Assembly (NCBI GenBank): GCA_916700875.1
Contig: CAKAKS010000039.1
Span: 20,640,367-20,704,366, forward strand
Source of the DNA: Sebastes aleutianus
Taxonomy: Eukaryota; Chordata; Actinopteri; Perciformes; Sebastidae
Reading direction: 5' to 3'
Length of the DNA stretch: 64,000 nt
The position numbers and the translations under genes were made by a program. The notes under the pieces are model-generated. The model searched no databases. It was given only the letters and a program-made list of their open reading frames with translations, and had not been told where the DNA came from. Positions 36,635-47,090 of this stretch are shown piece by piece (the stretch's first letter is position 1; every line of letters starts with the position of its first letter).

Positions 36635-38122
36635 AAAAAACTGGGGAACAAAAACAGGAGCAGCTCAAGAGACCTCATTTGTCTTTCTTCATATCTGTAC
36701 GACCGCCCAGGTCCACGTGAGCTTGGACCAGGAGCTCCTCAGGGTTTGAGAAAAAGGACAATTTAAATAGATCAGATGACAGCAGACTGCTACAACATTT
36801 GAGACCGGCCACTCCATTAACGCTGGGCTAGCTCCGTTCTGGAGCAATCTGGAGCAAATCACAGTGGCACCAAATGGAATTGCAGGATGCCTGCTGCAGG
36901 GAGGAGATAAAAGTCTGTGTGCTGGGTCCTCTGGGCCGGCCGGCTTCCATCCCGCTATTGCACGATCGCCTGCCGATGTTTGGCACACAAAGCGTTGGCT
37001 TGAAATGAGACGGCCACTGACGGCACATCTGCATCTTCTTTATCTGATGAGCTGGGACCAGAGAGGGTCCTCCTGACAAACACACCACACACCAAGGAGG
37101 GCGTGCATATGCAATAAGTGTGGGATAAGCAAAGAAATCCACACCCTTGAGTATCGACAGGCACATGCAGGCAGCATATCCATAAATGTGTGCAGGCACT
37201 CAGAGTGAAAGGGGAGAAAAACTGAAGTGAATATCAGACAGTGGAGTCTGGGGACTTAGAGAGAAAAAGCTGGATGAAATATTAATGGGAATGAAATATT
37301 TACGTCATTCTTCTATTGAACTGTGAAGTTTTGGGAATGCTGTTTTTTTGCAGCAGTATGTTTACCCCTCTTTAAACTATAGGAGGATTCCTGAAGAGCC
37401 GTGATAAGGCTGTCAAGTGGTCAGTCCTGTCTTTTTATATACATGTCCACTTTCGAATCTCTTCAGGAGGAGGCTTCTTATGAAACACACAGCGCCTTGA
37501 GTTGCAGGCAGTGACGGAGGAGCTGTTTTGCACTGATGTGCTGTGTAATTATAGTCTGACAGCCAGAGGCGTACAGATGGATCCTGTGTAGGAAGCAGCA
37601 GGTACTTGATGTTAGGATTGCATGTGTACCGCGATGTATGCACCGAGGACACATGTGCACCCAAATATATATGTACAAAAGACCTGCACACACTACCCAA
37701 CAACTACACACCAACCACCACGGACCAACCCCCCATCTGTGAAACTTCACATCTTTCCCCCATCCACACATACAATTGCTGTCGACACATGTGCCAAGCT
37801 CCATGTCATGTGAACATGTGAAGATCTAGTGAGAATTAGTGTTAATGACATGCAGGCTTAAAAACATACCAGTATCTGCTCCTCTTAATCCTCTAACAAG
37901 CGGTGGTCTTTGTGTGTCTATTGGAAGGGAAAACACGTATCTCTGTATGATCAGGGGCGTCCAGTGCCCTCAATAATACCAGATTGTAATTGAGGTTTTC
38001 CCCTTGACCTCCAGTTTGTTCTACATTGGTACAGTATCGGGGACGGCTTATCATGCTGCTTCAAACATGTAACTATGATCGAAAGGCAACACTATCTGTG
38101 GGAAATGTGGAGACATTCAAAA
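36635..38122. other. no gene recognised
   Basis: Frames of 99 and 123 codons on the minus strand (36689-37199) overlap each other and + strand frames and have no known domain. The 37413-37821 region likewise shows overlapping frames on both strands. Confidence 0.4.
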
Positions 38123-38130
38123 GTCATCAT

Positions 38131-39477
38131 TAGAGGTGTGAATCTTCACTGGCCTCACAATTCAATTACGATTCACATGTCAACGATTCGAATGCACAAC
38201 GATTCTCAATGCGTCTCCATATACAGTATCGCATCCTCAATTTTTCTATATTACTGCATATGGCTACTTTTTCATCACTTAATACAAGCAGTCAGGTAAA
38301 TATGAACTACTTTTATAGTTAGAAGGTGCTTTTAAATATCAGACTACCACAGTCTATGATATAAAAAGGTGCATCTTTTCAATATCAGTATCTGTGTAAC
38401 CCACCTCAGTACATAATCATTACAAAAAACAAAACATAAATCCTTCTGCAGTGCATTACAAGTGTGCTGTAATCTACAAAAATAATGATTTCTAGGGATG
38501 CAGCGATCCGACTATTTCAGTCCTGATACCGATAGCGATACCTGGGCTTTGGGTATCGGCCGATACCGAGTACTGATCCAATACCAGTGTTTAATTAATA
38601 TGCTGTATGCCTCACTGTGTGGAAGAGACTGGGATCATTCTTTTACGTGTAAGGAAACATCAGGCTTCACTTAAACATTGCTTTCCTAACTCTGTAAAAC
38701 AAAATGTGACCAATAGATAGTAAAATATAGATATACATTTATTTAATTGTTCTTTATTATTGAAATAATAAATTATACACCAGCAACTTGGTAAAAAAAT
38801 CTTCAAAATGAACAGGAATTACAATTCAAGTGTAAACATTTTTAATGCAGCAACAAATTGGTCAAAACTTAAACAGGAATTATAATAACAGTATATAATG
38901 TCTCTAGTATATAAAAGAAAAATTGAATTGAATAGATCGGCATCATTGTCACTGATACTTGATCCAGCTATTTGAATCAGTATCGGCCCGATGTCTGATC
39001 CAGTATCGGTATCGAAGCATCCCTAATGTTTTCACATATAGCAGCTCTAAGACAAGGCGCTTCCTGAACGCCTATGGCATTTTATACTGCATGAATGAGC
39101 CTAGCAGCTAGCAGACTTTAGTTAGTTACTTTTCCTTACTCATAGCTCCTCTACTCTTGCTTGGTTTAACGTTAAGTCACTGCATCTCCCAACAGAACAA
39201 CACCACGGTTGAATTTCAGCCTACATGCACGTTTTTTTCAGCCCAACATTGTTGAAACAGAGCAGCTGATTTTGGTAGTGAGAGCAACAAGCTAGCGGAC
39301 TGCCGAGTGCCGTCTTTACTGCGTTTTGTGACAGTAAATGACAGAAAAACGCAGTTATGACTCAAGCTGAGCTGAAATAAGACCAAACACCCGATTATGT
39401 TGTGCACTGCAACGATGTAGAATCGTTCATGTCCACATTGCGATGAATCTAAGATTCAAGAAATTTCCACACCTCTA
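38131..39477. mobile_element. hAT-type element TAGAGGTGTGAAT, split by a second hAT
   Basis: It begins TAGAGGTGTGAATCTT and ends TTTCCACACCTCTA, with the 8-bp flanks GTCATCAT (38123-38130) and GTCAACAT (39478-39485), 7 of 8 identical. A second hAT-type element (38493-39025) sits inside. No transposase frame remains. Confidence 0.8.
38493..39025 (+). mobile_element. hAT-type GATGCACC element, complete copy nested in another hAT
   Basis: 533 bp, begins TAGGGATGCAGCGAT and ends ATCGAAGCATCCCTA; flanked by ATGATTTC (38485-38492) and ATGTTTTC (39026-39033), 7 of 8 identical. Relatives lie at 24781, 36139, 46102 and 52319. It encodes no protein. Confidence 0.85.
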
Positions 39478-39498
39478 GTCAACATTCAGCAACAAGGT

Positions 39499-40782
39499 AT
39501 CCACCTTATTCCTAGCCCCCATGATGCCTTGCATGAATTACAGTATGTCCGTAACTTCCGGTGCGTTGTGTCATTGAAACGTTTTCCATGGTAACGCTAC
39601 GCTTATCGTCTCTCCTAGAGCGATTGTATTAAAGAATCTAGTAAAACGGGTGAACACCACCTATTACAGCTCAAACGGGATAAAATGATCATAGCTCTGC
39701 CTTCTACTATGGAGGGATGGGAGGACGACCTGAAGAAGTGGCCTCAGATAACCTACACTAGCATATTTAGCTACTTTATTGACTCCGTTGCTACAGGCGG
39801 TGAAGCGATGAACAATCTGAAAAGCTCTGAGTCAGATCAGTACTTCCACAGTAACAAGGTTTAGTTTTTTACACACAGATAACCGTACTTAAACTATTTG
39901 TAGTCTAATGTGGCCCTGATCGTGCATAACATTTATATGCGTGTCATCCTCAGTTCCCCATCTTTCATTCCCGACCAAGCCGGAGACCTCCACCATTTGT
40001 TCCTGTGAGATTTCAGTCAGTTTGTGAGGTGCGCACGGTGCGCCCACAGCGCCCGGAGGGGAAGCTCCAGTCCCGACTGCAGCTAGAGAGGGGAGATGAC
40101 TAGAGCAGCGAAAATGTACATATCAACTTAATTTATGCTTCTCACAGTACTGTAGTCTGTATGAAATGATTATTATGCTGTCACACGTTGTTGAATATAT
40201 TACCCTTTGTTGAATAAATGCTTTAAAATGGTGCCCACTGACTACTTTGTACTGCAGCTCTGTCAACACAGACGCTGCACGTAATCCTGCGCCCAACATT
40301 GATGTTGCAGCAGTGTTATTTAATAAAACAAAAATAAAGTTAACGTTTATTACATCAATTGAATATTTGGACATTTAAAATTTTCATTAATCGCCATTGA
40401 AATCATGATGTGCACTCTGTATGGAACACCGTTAAGTTTAATGATCTTCCGTACACAGGCGGAGGCGTTACTTTTCCCCACTTTTCTCAAAAACTCTTGG
40501 TCCAAAAAACATCTGTCAAAGTGTAGACTGTCTAATGGATATTCCCCCAGAAAATGAGCACACAAACAAGCTTGTCTGGTCTGGCTCTGAACAACAGAGG
40601 AGCTCCGCAATGACATTTTATAAAAAGCCAATTTAACGTTAGTTAAATATCTGTTAAAAATAAAGCAGGATTTTGTAAAATGAAGGTGGGGGACTAACTA
40701 GCGTACTGCTACTTCCGCTACCTCAACGGACGTTACGGACATAATCATTTCTACAGTAACACCCCTGAGAATAAGGTGGATA
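39499..40782. mobile_element. DNA-transposon remnant with 14-bp inverted ends (possible ISL2EU type)
   Basis: TATCCACCTTATTC at 39499-39512 is exactly inverse to 40769-40782, so TA could be the target duplication. The 1.28-kb interior holds a 59-codon ORF at 39685. The right end abuts the TAGGGCTGCAATG hAT terminus. The class call depends on the ORF resemblance and is tentative; the inverted ends themselves are clear. Confidence 0.5.
39685..39864 (+). pseudogene. 59-codon ORF resembling the N-terminus of fish YqaJ-domain proteins
   Basis: The frame starts at ATG 39685 and stops at TAG 39862-39864. The segment WPQITYTSIFSYFIDSV followed by NLKSSESDQYF recalls the opening exon of the abundant teleost transposon-linked YqaJ-nuclease proteins, in which a W-P-x-[IV] start, an I-x-Y-[LF]-I core and a K-S-x-E-x-x-x-Y-F motif recur. 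Here only this first piece is present; AAG|GTTTAG could be a decayed donor, and an acceptor-like CCTCAG lies at 39952. No YqaJ catalytic domain was found downstream. The match is from memory of the family pattern and remains uncertain. Confidence 0.3.
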
Positions 40783-41465
40783 GGGCTGCAATGATTATTG
40801 TCATTATCAATTAATGTGTTGAATATTTTTACGAGGAATCCGTTGATTGTTAAAGGACCAGTGTGTAACAACTAGGGGGATCTATTGGCAGAAATAGAAT
40901 ATAATAATAATAAGTACGTTTTCTTTAGTGTATAATCACCTGAAAATAAGAATTGTCGTGTTTTCGTTAGCTTAGAATAAGTCGTTTATATCTACATAGG
41001 AAGCGGGTCGCTTTTCCTGCTTGGGCCAGAGTTGATAACGTTACTCGCTTCAGTCACCGCTGCTCTCTCTCACTTTGTTCACCACTCACTTCCCCACACA
41101 AACACACACACTATACGCACTGGCTCTACTCCAAATGACCTAGGCAACTCTTACAACAAATGGCTCTAGATGGGACCATTTGCATTTTCGCGTCAGCCAC
41201 TGTAGCTCTCCTACACGCTTGGCACACGGGAGAAGTTTCAGTTGGTTGCAATCTCCACAGCTACATACCGCCAGATCCTACACACTGGACCTTTAAGTTA
41301 ACAAAATGTTAGAAAATTACAAAAAAAGTCCATCACAGTTCCTCAGAGCATAAAATGACAACAAATCCTCACACTTGAGAAGCTGCGACTGCAGAATGTT
41401 TGACATTACATCAATGATAAATCGATTATCAAACGTGTCGATTCATTTTCTGTCGATCAACTACC
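40781..41465. mobile_element. hAT-type GCTGCAACGATTA element, split by a TTAA element
   Basis: TAGGGCTGCAATGATTATTG starts it and 41395-41465 (AAATCGATTATCAAACGTG, GTCGATCAACT) is the decaying other end. The family is that of 62232-62588. Its middle is interrupted by the TTAA element at 40854-41292; joining the two sides at one TTAA restores continuous hAT-family sequence. Confidence 0.7.
40854..41292. mobile_element. TTAA-type element AGGACCAGTGTGTA, nested in a hAT
   Basis: 439 bp, begins AGGACCAGTGTGTA and ends TACACACTGGACCT, with TTAA at 40850-40853 and 41293-41296. It is related in inverse orientation to 30508-31008. Confidence 0.85.
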
Positions 41466-41469
41466 TTTT

Positions 41470-42229
41470 GACAAATTGTGTCCTCACTACCAAAATAACA
41501 GCTCACAACTCCTTCTAGACCTTTGATTACTGTTCCACTGCAGTAAAACTTAAACATCTGGCTAGCAAAGTGCAACTATTGTGCAACAACACCTAATGTA
41601 TTTTCTGTGGGCTTTAATCGTTTATTTATCAGTTAGCCATGCCAGCGCGACAGATGCCCCCTTCTTCTTTACTGGAGGCCGTCAGGTACCAGGATGCCCT
41701 CTGGCAATAATTGCACCTGACAAATGAGCCTTGACAAGGAAATGGAGGGTGGTCAACCTGGTACTGATCCGACAGAGCGACTTAATTGTAACTATCAATT
41801 CGAGAGCCACAATACTCTATCTCTTCTTTTCTGACTTTCATTCTTTTCCTGCATAATCCATTTCTCCCACTCACAGCTGCAAGAATTTATCTCCTCTCCG
41901 TCAGTCTCGCTGCCTCTCATGCTCACTTGCACACGCATATTTAACACCCATGTATGTGCGCAAAAATCTATACCAAAAATATTGCTTCTTTGTGCTGGCT
42001 CTCCATCCTCATCATTCCACCCTACGGTGCACAAACACATTACTTGTTCATTACATCGTGACAGAGCTAATTAATACATCATTCCCGTGTTTTTCCTTCA
42101 ACAGTCTGCCTATCCGACTCTGCAGCAGGTTGTGTGTTTAGCGCAGTGTCACCTAAAGTCCCTGTGCAAGCAAAGGCGTAGTACTGTAGAAGCTTTTTTT
42201 TTTTCCAAAAATCACTAATGCCCCACACG
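41470..42229. other. no gene recognised
   Basis: A short poly-T lies near 42195. No coding or repeat structure was seen. Confidence 0.4.
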
Positions 42230-42600
42230 GGATGTCACAGTCACTGTCAGGGAAGAGAGGATAGAGTCAGAACAAAAGGAAATACCTCCCCTCGCTGGAG
42301 AGGAAGGGGTTAAGCCTATTACAGAAGACCAATCAGGACTGGGGGAGCACTGCAAACCTCCGCAGTAAGAGAGAGAGAGAGGGAACGAGGGAGTGAGGGA
42401 GAGGAGAGCAGAGCGGGAGATAGAGAGATACCAGGAGTGTGATGGTTTGCACTCCTACCCAGACAGTTAGCCACGGAGGGAGCGCAACATAGAGTTGGTG
42501 AGATGAGTCTTCACAAACCTGCCCATACGGTTGGATGAGAATTAAAGGGGGATAAAGGGAGAAGCAGAACCAACATCTCTGTCAGGACTAATCTCTGTGG
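42230..42600 (+). promoter_or_regulatory. candidate gpr22 promoter and first exon
   Basis: This repeat-free stretch has an inverted-repeat-free, purine-rich character unlike its flanks, with a CCAAT box at 42329-42333 (ACCAATCAGG), a (GA)n-rich block at 42367-42430 and no TATA box. Possible splice donors are GTGAGA at 42498 and GTGAGC at 42822. It is the nearest promoter-like sequence upstream of the gpr22 coding exon, 4.7 kb away. The assignment is inference. Confidence 0.25.
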
Positions 42601-42604
42601 ACTT

Positions 42605-42620
42605 TTTTTTTTTTTTTTTT
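42605..42620. repeat. poly(T) tract
   Basis: A run of T interrupts the candidate leader region of gpr22. The 119-codon + strand frame that starts at 42597 runs through this tract and is not credible. Confidence 0.8.
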
Positions 42621-42959
42621 ATCTGTCTGGGACTCAGGAGGGAAAGAACATCTGTCAGTTGTTTGTATGTTCATCAATATTCAATTCCAATTCTTGGATT
42701 ACTGCTGGGACATCAACCATCAGTTTCAATCGGTCGACCTAGATTTGTTGCAGAGCTGCGAGGAGAGGGGACAAGCGTGGTGGTGTGTGGACCAGCTCCG
42801 AAGCATCTGTGTTTACCCTGCATGGTGAGCTCTGCTGTGTCTTCATGGGGCACTCCACTTATTGGTTTGATTTACAGCGCTAAGCCGAGTAGAATGACAG
42901 CAAATAAAAACTCCATGCCAGACATCTCTGTCACCAAAACAAACGCACAGGATTAGAAA

Positions 42960-43920
42960 CCATCAACATAATTTCCCAAATAACTTCAGCTATAATGTAT
43001 TGTTGACTTATTTAGAAACATATGGTTAAAGTGTAACCTATTAGTAACTGATTGAATTATGTCTTTAACTTGTAATACTGTAAACATCACAATGTAAACA
43101 GCTTTTGATCATTTGTTTATGCATCAGGACGCCTCACATACTGGGAGCACATCTGTTTGTGTCTCACACATCATATTCCAAACTGTCAGGCTGAATGATA
43201 TGAGAAACTTGATATGCAATTGCACACTTTAAAAACTGTGCATCTTCATAACATGCATGATCCTTCCTCTCTCTCTTGCCTGGTGCTGAAGCGTGCTACC
43301 CATTGATCATTTCTGCCTACATTGTGGCATAGTAAAGTACGGCATCCCTCAATGAAACAACCTTGAAGAATGACCGACATGTTCCTCTGAAGAGATTACA
43401 TGGATCCCGTATAGTGACACACGAGAGAGGACATCCGTGTCTTTATGACAAGTTCCCCCGAGGATTCACACTGCGCTAAAAGCTCTCAGCATGTCTGGCC
43501 TGTCGTGAAAATTGTATGATCATTTTAGCACCGCTGAGGCTGTACAAGTGACATGCAAAAATGAAATTAACACTAAGCATGTTTCCTGAAATAATTTACG
43601 CAAGAATAGCGAAATATGACCACAGTTCATGTTCAATCTGAAGACAGGGGGCTGGGATGTCAAATACCAGTTGCTTTTGTGCCAGCCCTTTATTAGTGCT
43701 ACTGTTATGTTAATGCAATAACAAAGATGTAAAGTAAATCAGGCGATGCACAGGAACATGATAAGACATCAGAGGCTTGTTGCTATGCTAATGAGAGTTT
43801 CCTTGTCGCCTCTCTGCCGAGGATATGTTTATTTTCACTAACGCATCCCCCACACTTCCCTCTCCTACTCCTCCCACTCTCTCTCTCCCTATCTCTATCT
43901 CTCTCCATCATCCATTACCC
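42960..43920. other. unrecognised sequence, probable gpr22 intron
   Basis: No repeat ends or coding frame. The position between the candidate promoter and the receptor exon suggests intron, by inference only. Confidence 0.3.
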
Positions 43921-43922
43921 CA

Positions 43923-43954
<32 letters not shown>

Positions 43955-43956
43955 TC
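43921..43956. repeat. (CT)n microsatellite
   Basis: About 14 CT units follow other CT-rich sequence at 43870-43910. It forms the pyrimidine tract of a possible acceptor at 43958. Confidence 0.9.
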
Positions 43957-43958
43957 AG

Positions 43959-44001
43959 GTCACTGAGAGAGAAAGATGTGGCATTGAAGGACAGACAGAT
44001 G
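43959..44001 (+). other. candidate non-coding leader exon with strong acceptor
   Basis: A long (CT)n tract ends with CTCTTCAG at 43958, an excellent acceptor, and GTATGC at 44002 could serve as donor. It may be a 5' UTR exon of gpr22. The (CT)n is also simply a microsatellite, so a chance acceptor is quite possible. Confidence 0.15.
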
Positions 44002-44251
44002 ATGTATGCAGCTCCTGCTACCTGAAGTCCAATTCTTGTTTGGGATCTTTTTGCAAATCTGCTCTGTGTCAGATGAACTCACTCACACTACCTCATGAGG
44101 ATGACCTTCTCCTGAATCGCTGAATCAACCCCCCCCTCCCGTGCACATATAAATACTGGTGATGTCTCAGTGATCACACATGTCATGGTGATTGGACACA
44201 CATGCGCTCTAATAATCTGCTCTTGGCACGCCATCTCCAGTGATTGAGGGT

Positions 44252-45116
44252 TCAAGCATGTCGAGGGGCAAACTGGAGACCTGTGTTCGATTTACATGTC
44301 AATGGCGGCTGGAGCCAGACGTACAGAGACTGATGAGAAAGGTGGAGAGTGAAGGCCTGTTCCATTAGTGCTCCCACGGGAGGACGTGGGCCTGGATGCT
44401 GCCGGGACGCGCTGACCTCTCCTGGACACATTCTGGACATTACTATGGTGTACACTGGGAAATCTATATGGCCGAATGACTGCCTCTTGGAGTACAAGCT
44501 AATGGATGTAAGTGTTTTTTCGTATTTACAGATCTGACTACTATCTTTTCACTGAGGACAAAAAAAAGCAAGGATTTGGATCATTGTACTATGAGCAGCA
44601 CATTCCAGCCCTGCACAGGGGAAAGAGTCTGTGTTTCTTTGTTTTCTTGGTTGGCTGTTACTCTCCTGCCTGGGAATACCATGAGATTATAAACAGGAGG
44701 TGGCTCCGACATCTTATCCCCGTTCCACTCATCCATCAGAGCTCCCACCATCACCAAAAGCAAACGGACCAGAGATCTGAGAAAAAGTCTGTAGAGGACA
44801 TTACCCTATATTCTTTGAAAGCCACTGGGTGCAGGTGGCTGAATCCTTAGCTTTCTGACATTACCATTGAGGTCAGGAGGAAGACGCTGGCAGCCCATAG
44901 ACGGTCTCTGGCGAGACGGACAGGTGTTTTTCTGGCTGTCAACCTCTCTGGGAGGGACAGGCAGTGAAAAGGAAAAGCCTCGCTGGGGGGCTCTGCTGGA
45001 GCGGAAACACTTTTCCAGAGGCTATGTTTGGATGTGATGCTCGTCTCTGTGGATGCAACATGGACTCTATGGCCTGATTATACAGCCCTGGTATTCAGAT
45101 AGTGCTGGAGGGAAGG
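44252..45116 (+). other. candidate leader exon region upstream of gpr22
   Basis: This is an 865-bp repeat-free stretch of more balanced base composition than its surroundings. It ends at a plausible donor (GAAGG then GTAAAT at 45117), and the next good acceptor is the gpr22 one at 47086. It contains an unrecognised + strand frame of 112 codons at 44512-44850 with no known domain. If it is transcribed in gpr22 mRNA, the leader would be long and rich in upstream ATGs. Confidence 0.2.
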
Positions 45117-45718
45117 GTAAATATCACAAAAAAAATCATTTGGTTTCTTCCACGTCACCTAGAGCCCCGTTCAGATTTATTTCTTAAGGGGAGGTTGGAT
45201 GATTTTAATATTGCATGTGCTAATCAGTTATTTCAATTTATTCTGGAGTAGATTTTTCTCCCCTAACCCAATATTAATTACAGTTTCAAATACTCGCTAA
45301 TCCTTCAATTATTGAAGTCCTGTCTGAACAAACATCTTGTATTCTAAAGTGCATCTCTGAGAGTTGGCAGCCTGCTAGCGATGAAGTAAACATAATCCTC
45401 TGGCAGAATATTCTTCTCAGTTATGAACTCCTGTTATTCAGCGATGACTAAAATGCTGTCAGAAATGACAAGTTAAGTTACCAAGGACCATTGCAAGTAT
45501 GCTTGCCCAATTGGGACTAAAATTTGGCTTCTTCATCATTGCCTTCATGACCTCTGGTCCACATCCAGGATGTATACGGCAGAGAATATACCAGGGACCT
45601 CCTCATTTATGTCCCTTGGAATAATTTGCCAAAGCCTATTTTTACACTTCTATAGTCTTCGTTATGCAAAAGAACAAAACAAGAGAAATGTGCCAGAAAG
45701 ACATTAGACATTAGACAT

Positions 45719-46060
45719 TAGGGCTGTCCCAATATCAGATTTTCACTACACGATTATCGTAACCAAAAGAATTCACAATAACGATATTATCACAATAGCT
45801 ATAGAAAATTTTAAAACAATAAGAATGCTATCAATCAGTCAAGTTAATATTTTACTTTATTTATTGTGTGTTTGTCTCTCTTGGCAAATTAATTATGAGT
45901 GCAGGGACTTTGAGAGAGAATCAAAGCATGATTTAAGAGGCGCTGGTTTATTTACATTACATTTATTTACATTATCATATGTGTATTATTAACATGATAT
46001 CCATATTTCATTTTTAAATATCACGGTTATCGTCAATACTGGTATATCGGGACACCCCTA
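45719..46060. mobile_element. hAT-type short element TAGGGCTGTCCC
   Basis: 342 bp, begins TAGGGCTGTCCCAATATC and ends ATATCGGGACACCCCTA, with flanks TTAGACAT (45711-45718) and TTAGATAT (46061-46068), 7 of 8 identical. It sits in the probable last intron of gpr22. Confidence 0.85.
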
Positions 46061-46101
46061 TTAGATATGTATTATTTGCAGACTATAAGAGTTACAGATT
46101 T

Positions 46102-46502
46102 TAGGGATGCACCGATACCGGATCGGATATCAGGCCGATACTGACTCAAATAGCTGGATCAGGTATTGGTGACAATGGGACCTCTCTATTCAATTCTGTT
46201 CTATGTTTATATACTATATACATTACATACTGGAATTTGAATTCCCGTTTAAGTTTTGACCAATTTGTTCGGCATTAAAAAGTTTTACACAGTATTCCTC
46301 TTAATTTTGAACATTTTTACAAAGTTGCTGGTGCAGGATTTATTATTTTAACAATAAATAACAATTTAGTAAACTTATATCTACGCATTTATTTGTTACA
46401 TTTTGTTTTACAAAGTTAGGAAAGCAATGTTTAAGTTAAGCATGATGTTTCCTTACACATAAAGGAATGATCCCAGTCACTCCCACACAGTGAGGCATAC
46501 AG

Positions 46503-46503
<1 letters not shown>
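46102..46503 (-). mobile_element. hAT-type GATGCACC element, truncated at an (AT)n
   Basis: It begins TAGGGATGCACCGATACCGG and follows the 38493-39025 family in inverse orientation until GAGGCATACAGC, where an (AT)n microsatellite replaces the remainder. Confidence 0.8.

Positions 46504-46535
<32 letters not shown>
46504..46535. repeat. (AT)n microsatellite
   Basis: About 16 TA units at the broken end of the preceding element. Confidence 0.95.
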
Positions 46536-46538
<3 letters not shown>

Positions 46539-46544
46539 CATATA

Positions 46545-46595
46545 TACCATGGTCCCCTGGGGGTCCCCGGACCCCACTTTGAGAATCACTGGTAC
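46545..46595. repeat. fragment of a hAT-type end
   Basis: GGGGGTCCCCGGACCCCACT followed by TTTGAGAATCACTGG is the inverse of a well-known hAT-type terminus (CAGTGGTTCTCAAAGTGGGG). Only this end is present. Confidence 0.5.
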
Positions 46596-47061
46596 ACGGT
46601 AAATGCTAATACATTAAAACTGTCAGCTTGAATGTGCTGTTCAGCAGAGGCTCAAAAGAACACTAAGCCACGACTAAGCTACTACAAAGCCTCAACATAC
46701 TAAGCCATTAAGGCTATGAGGTTATTAGAATTTAATTTGTTCCAAAGTGTTTCTGTTACGTGCCTGCACTGTGGATGCAACTGTCTGATCGAGGATGGTG
46801 ATAACAGGAGTAGAAGCTGATTGAAGCAAGATAGTTACTAGTTAGTCATGCCATGCGCGTAGTGAGACAATCTAATCTACAGGGCATGGCAGGAAAGAAG
46901 TTACAGCGCCATTAAAGTGTCTGCTCTCAGCATTTCTCATTTAAAACTCAAATGGCTTCCTTTATCATTTCATAACTGGCAGCATTACGTCTGATAAGAT
47001 TACTCAGAAGTGTGTACAACTTTCTAGAGATGCACAAACACAGACTTTCTTAATGAATTCT

Positions 47062-47086
47062 CTTCTTCTCTTCTCCCCACACGCAG
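47062..47086 (+). other. splice acceptor of the gpr22 coding exon
   Basis: A pyrimidine-rich run (TCTTCTTCTCTTCTCCCC) ends in ACGCAG at 47086, 4 bp before the first in-frame ATG. The coding exon therefore starts at 47087 and at least one non-coding exon must lie upstream. This matches the usual GPR22 structure of a leader exon plus one coding exon. The call rests on sequence only. Confidence 0.7.
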
Positions 47087-47090
47087 GATA

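Noticed and set aside
44508..44531. GTAAGT donor followed by a TTTACAG acceptor
   Set aside because: The implied intron would be about 24 bp, too short for a vertebrate intron.
1..47000. cog5 exons on the minus strand
   Set aside because: A by-eye search for remembered conserved Cog5 peptides found nothing; absence is not proof because exons are short.
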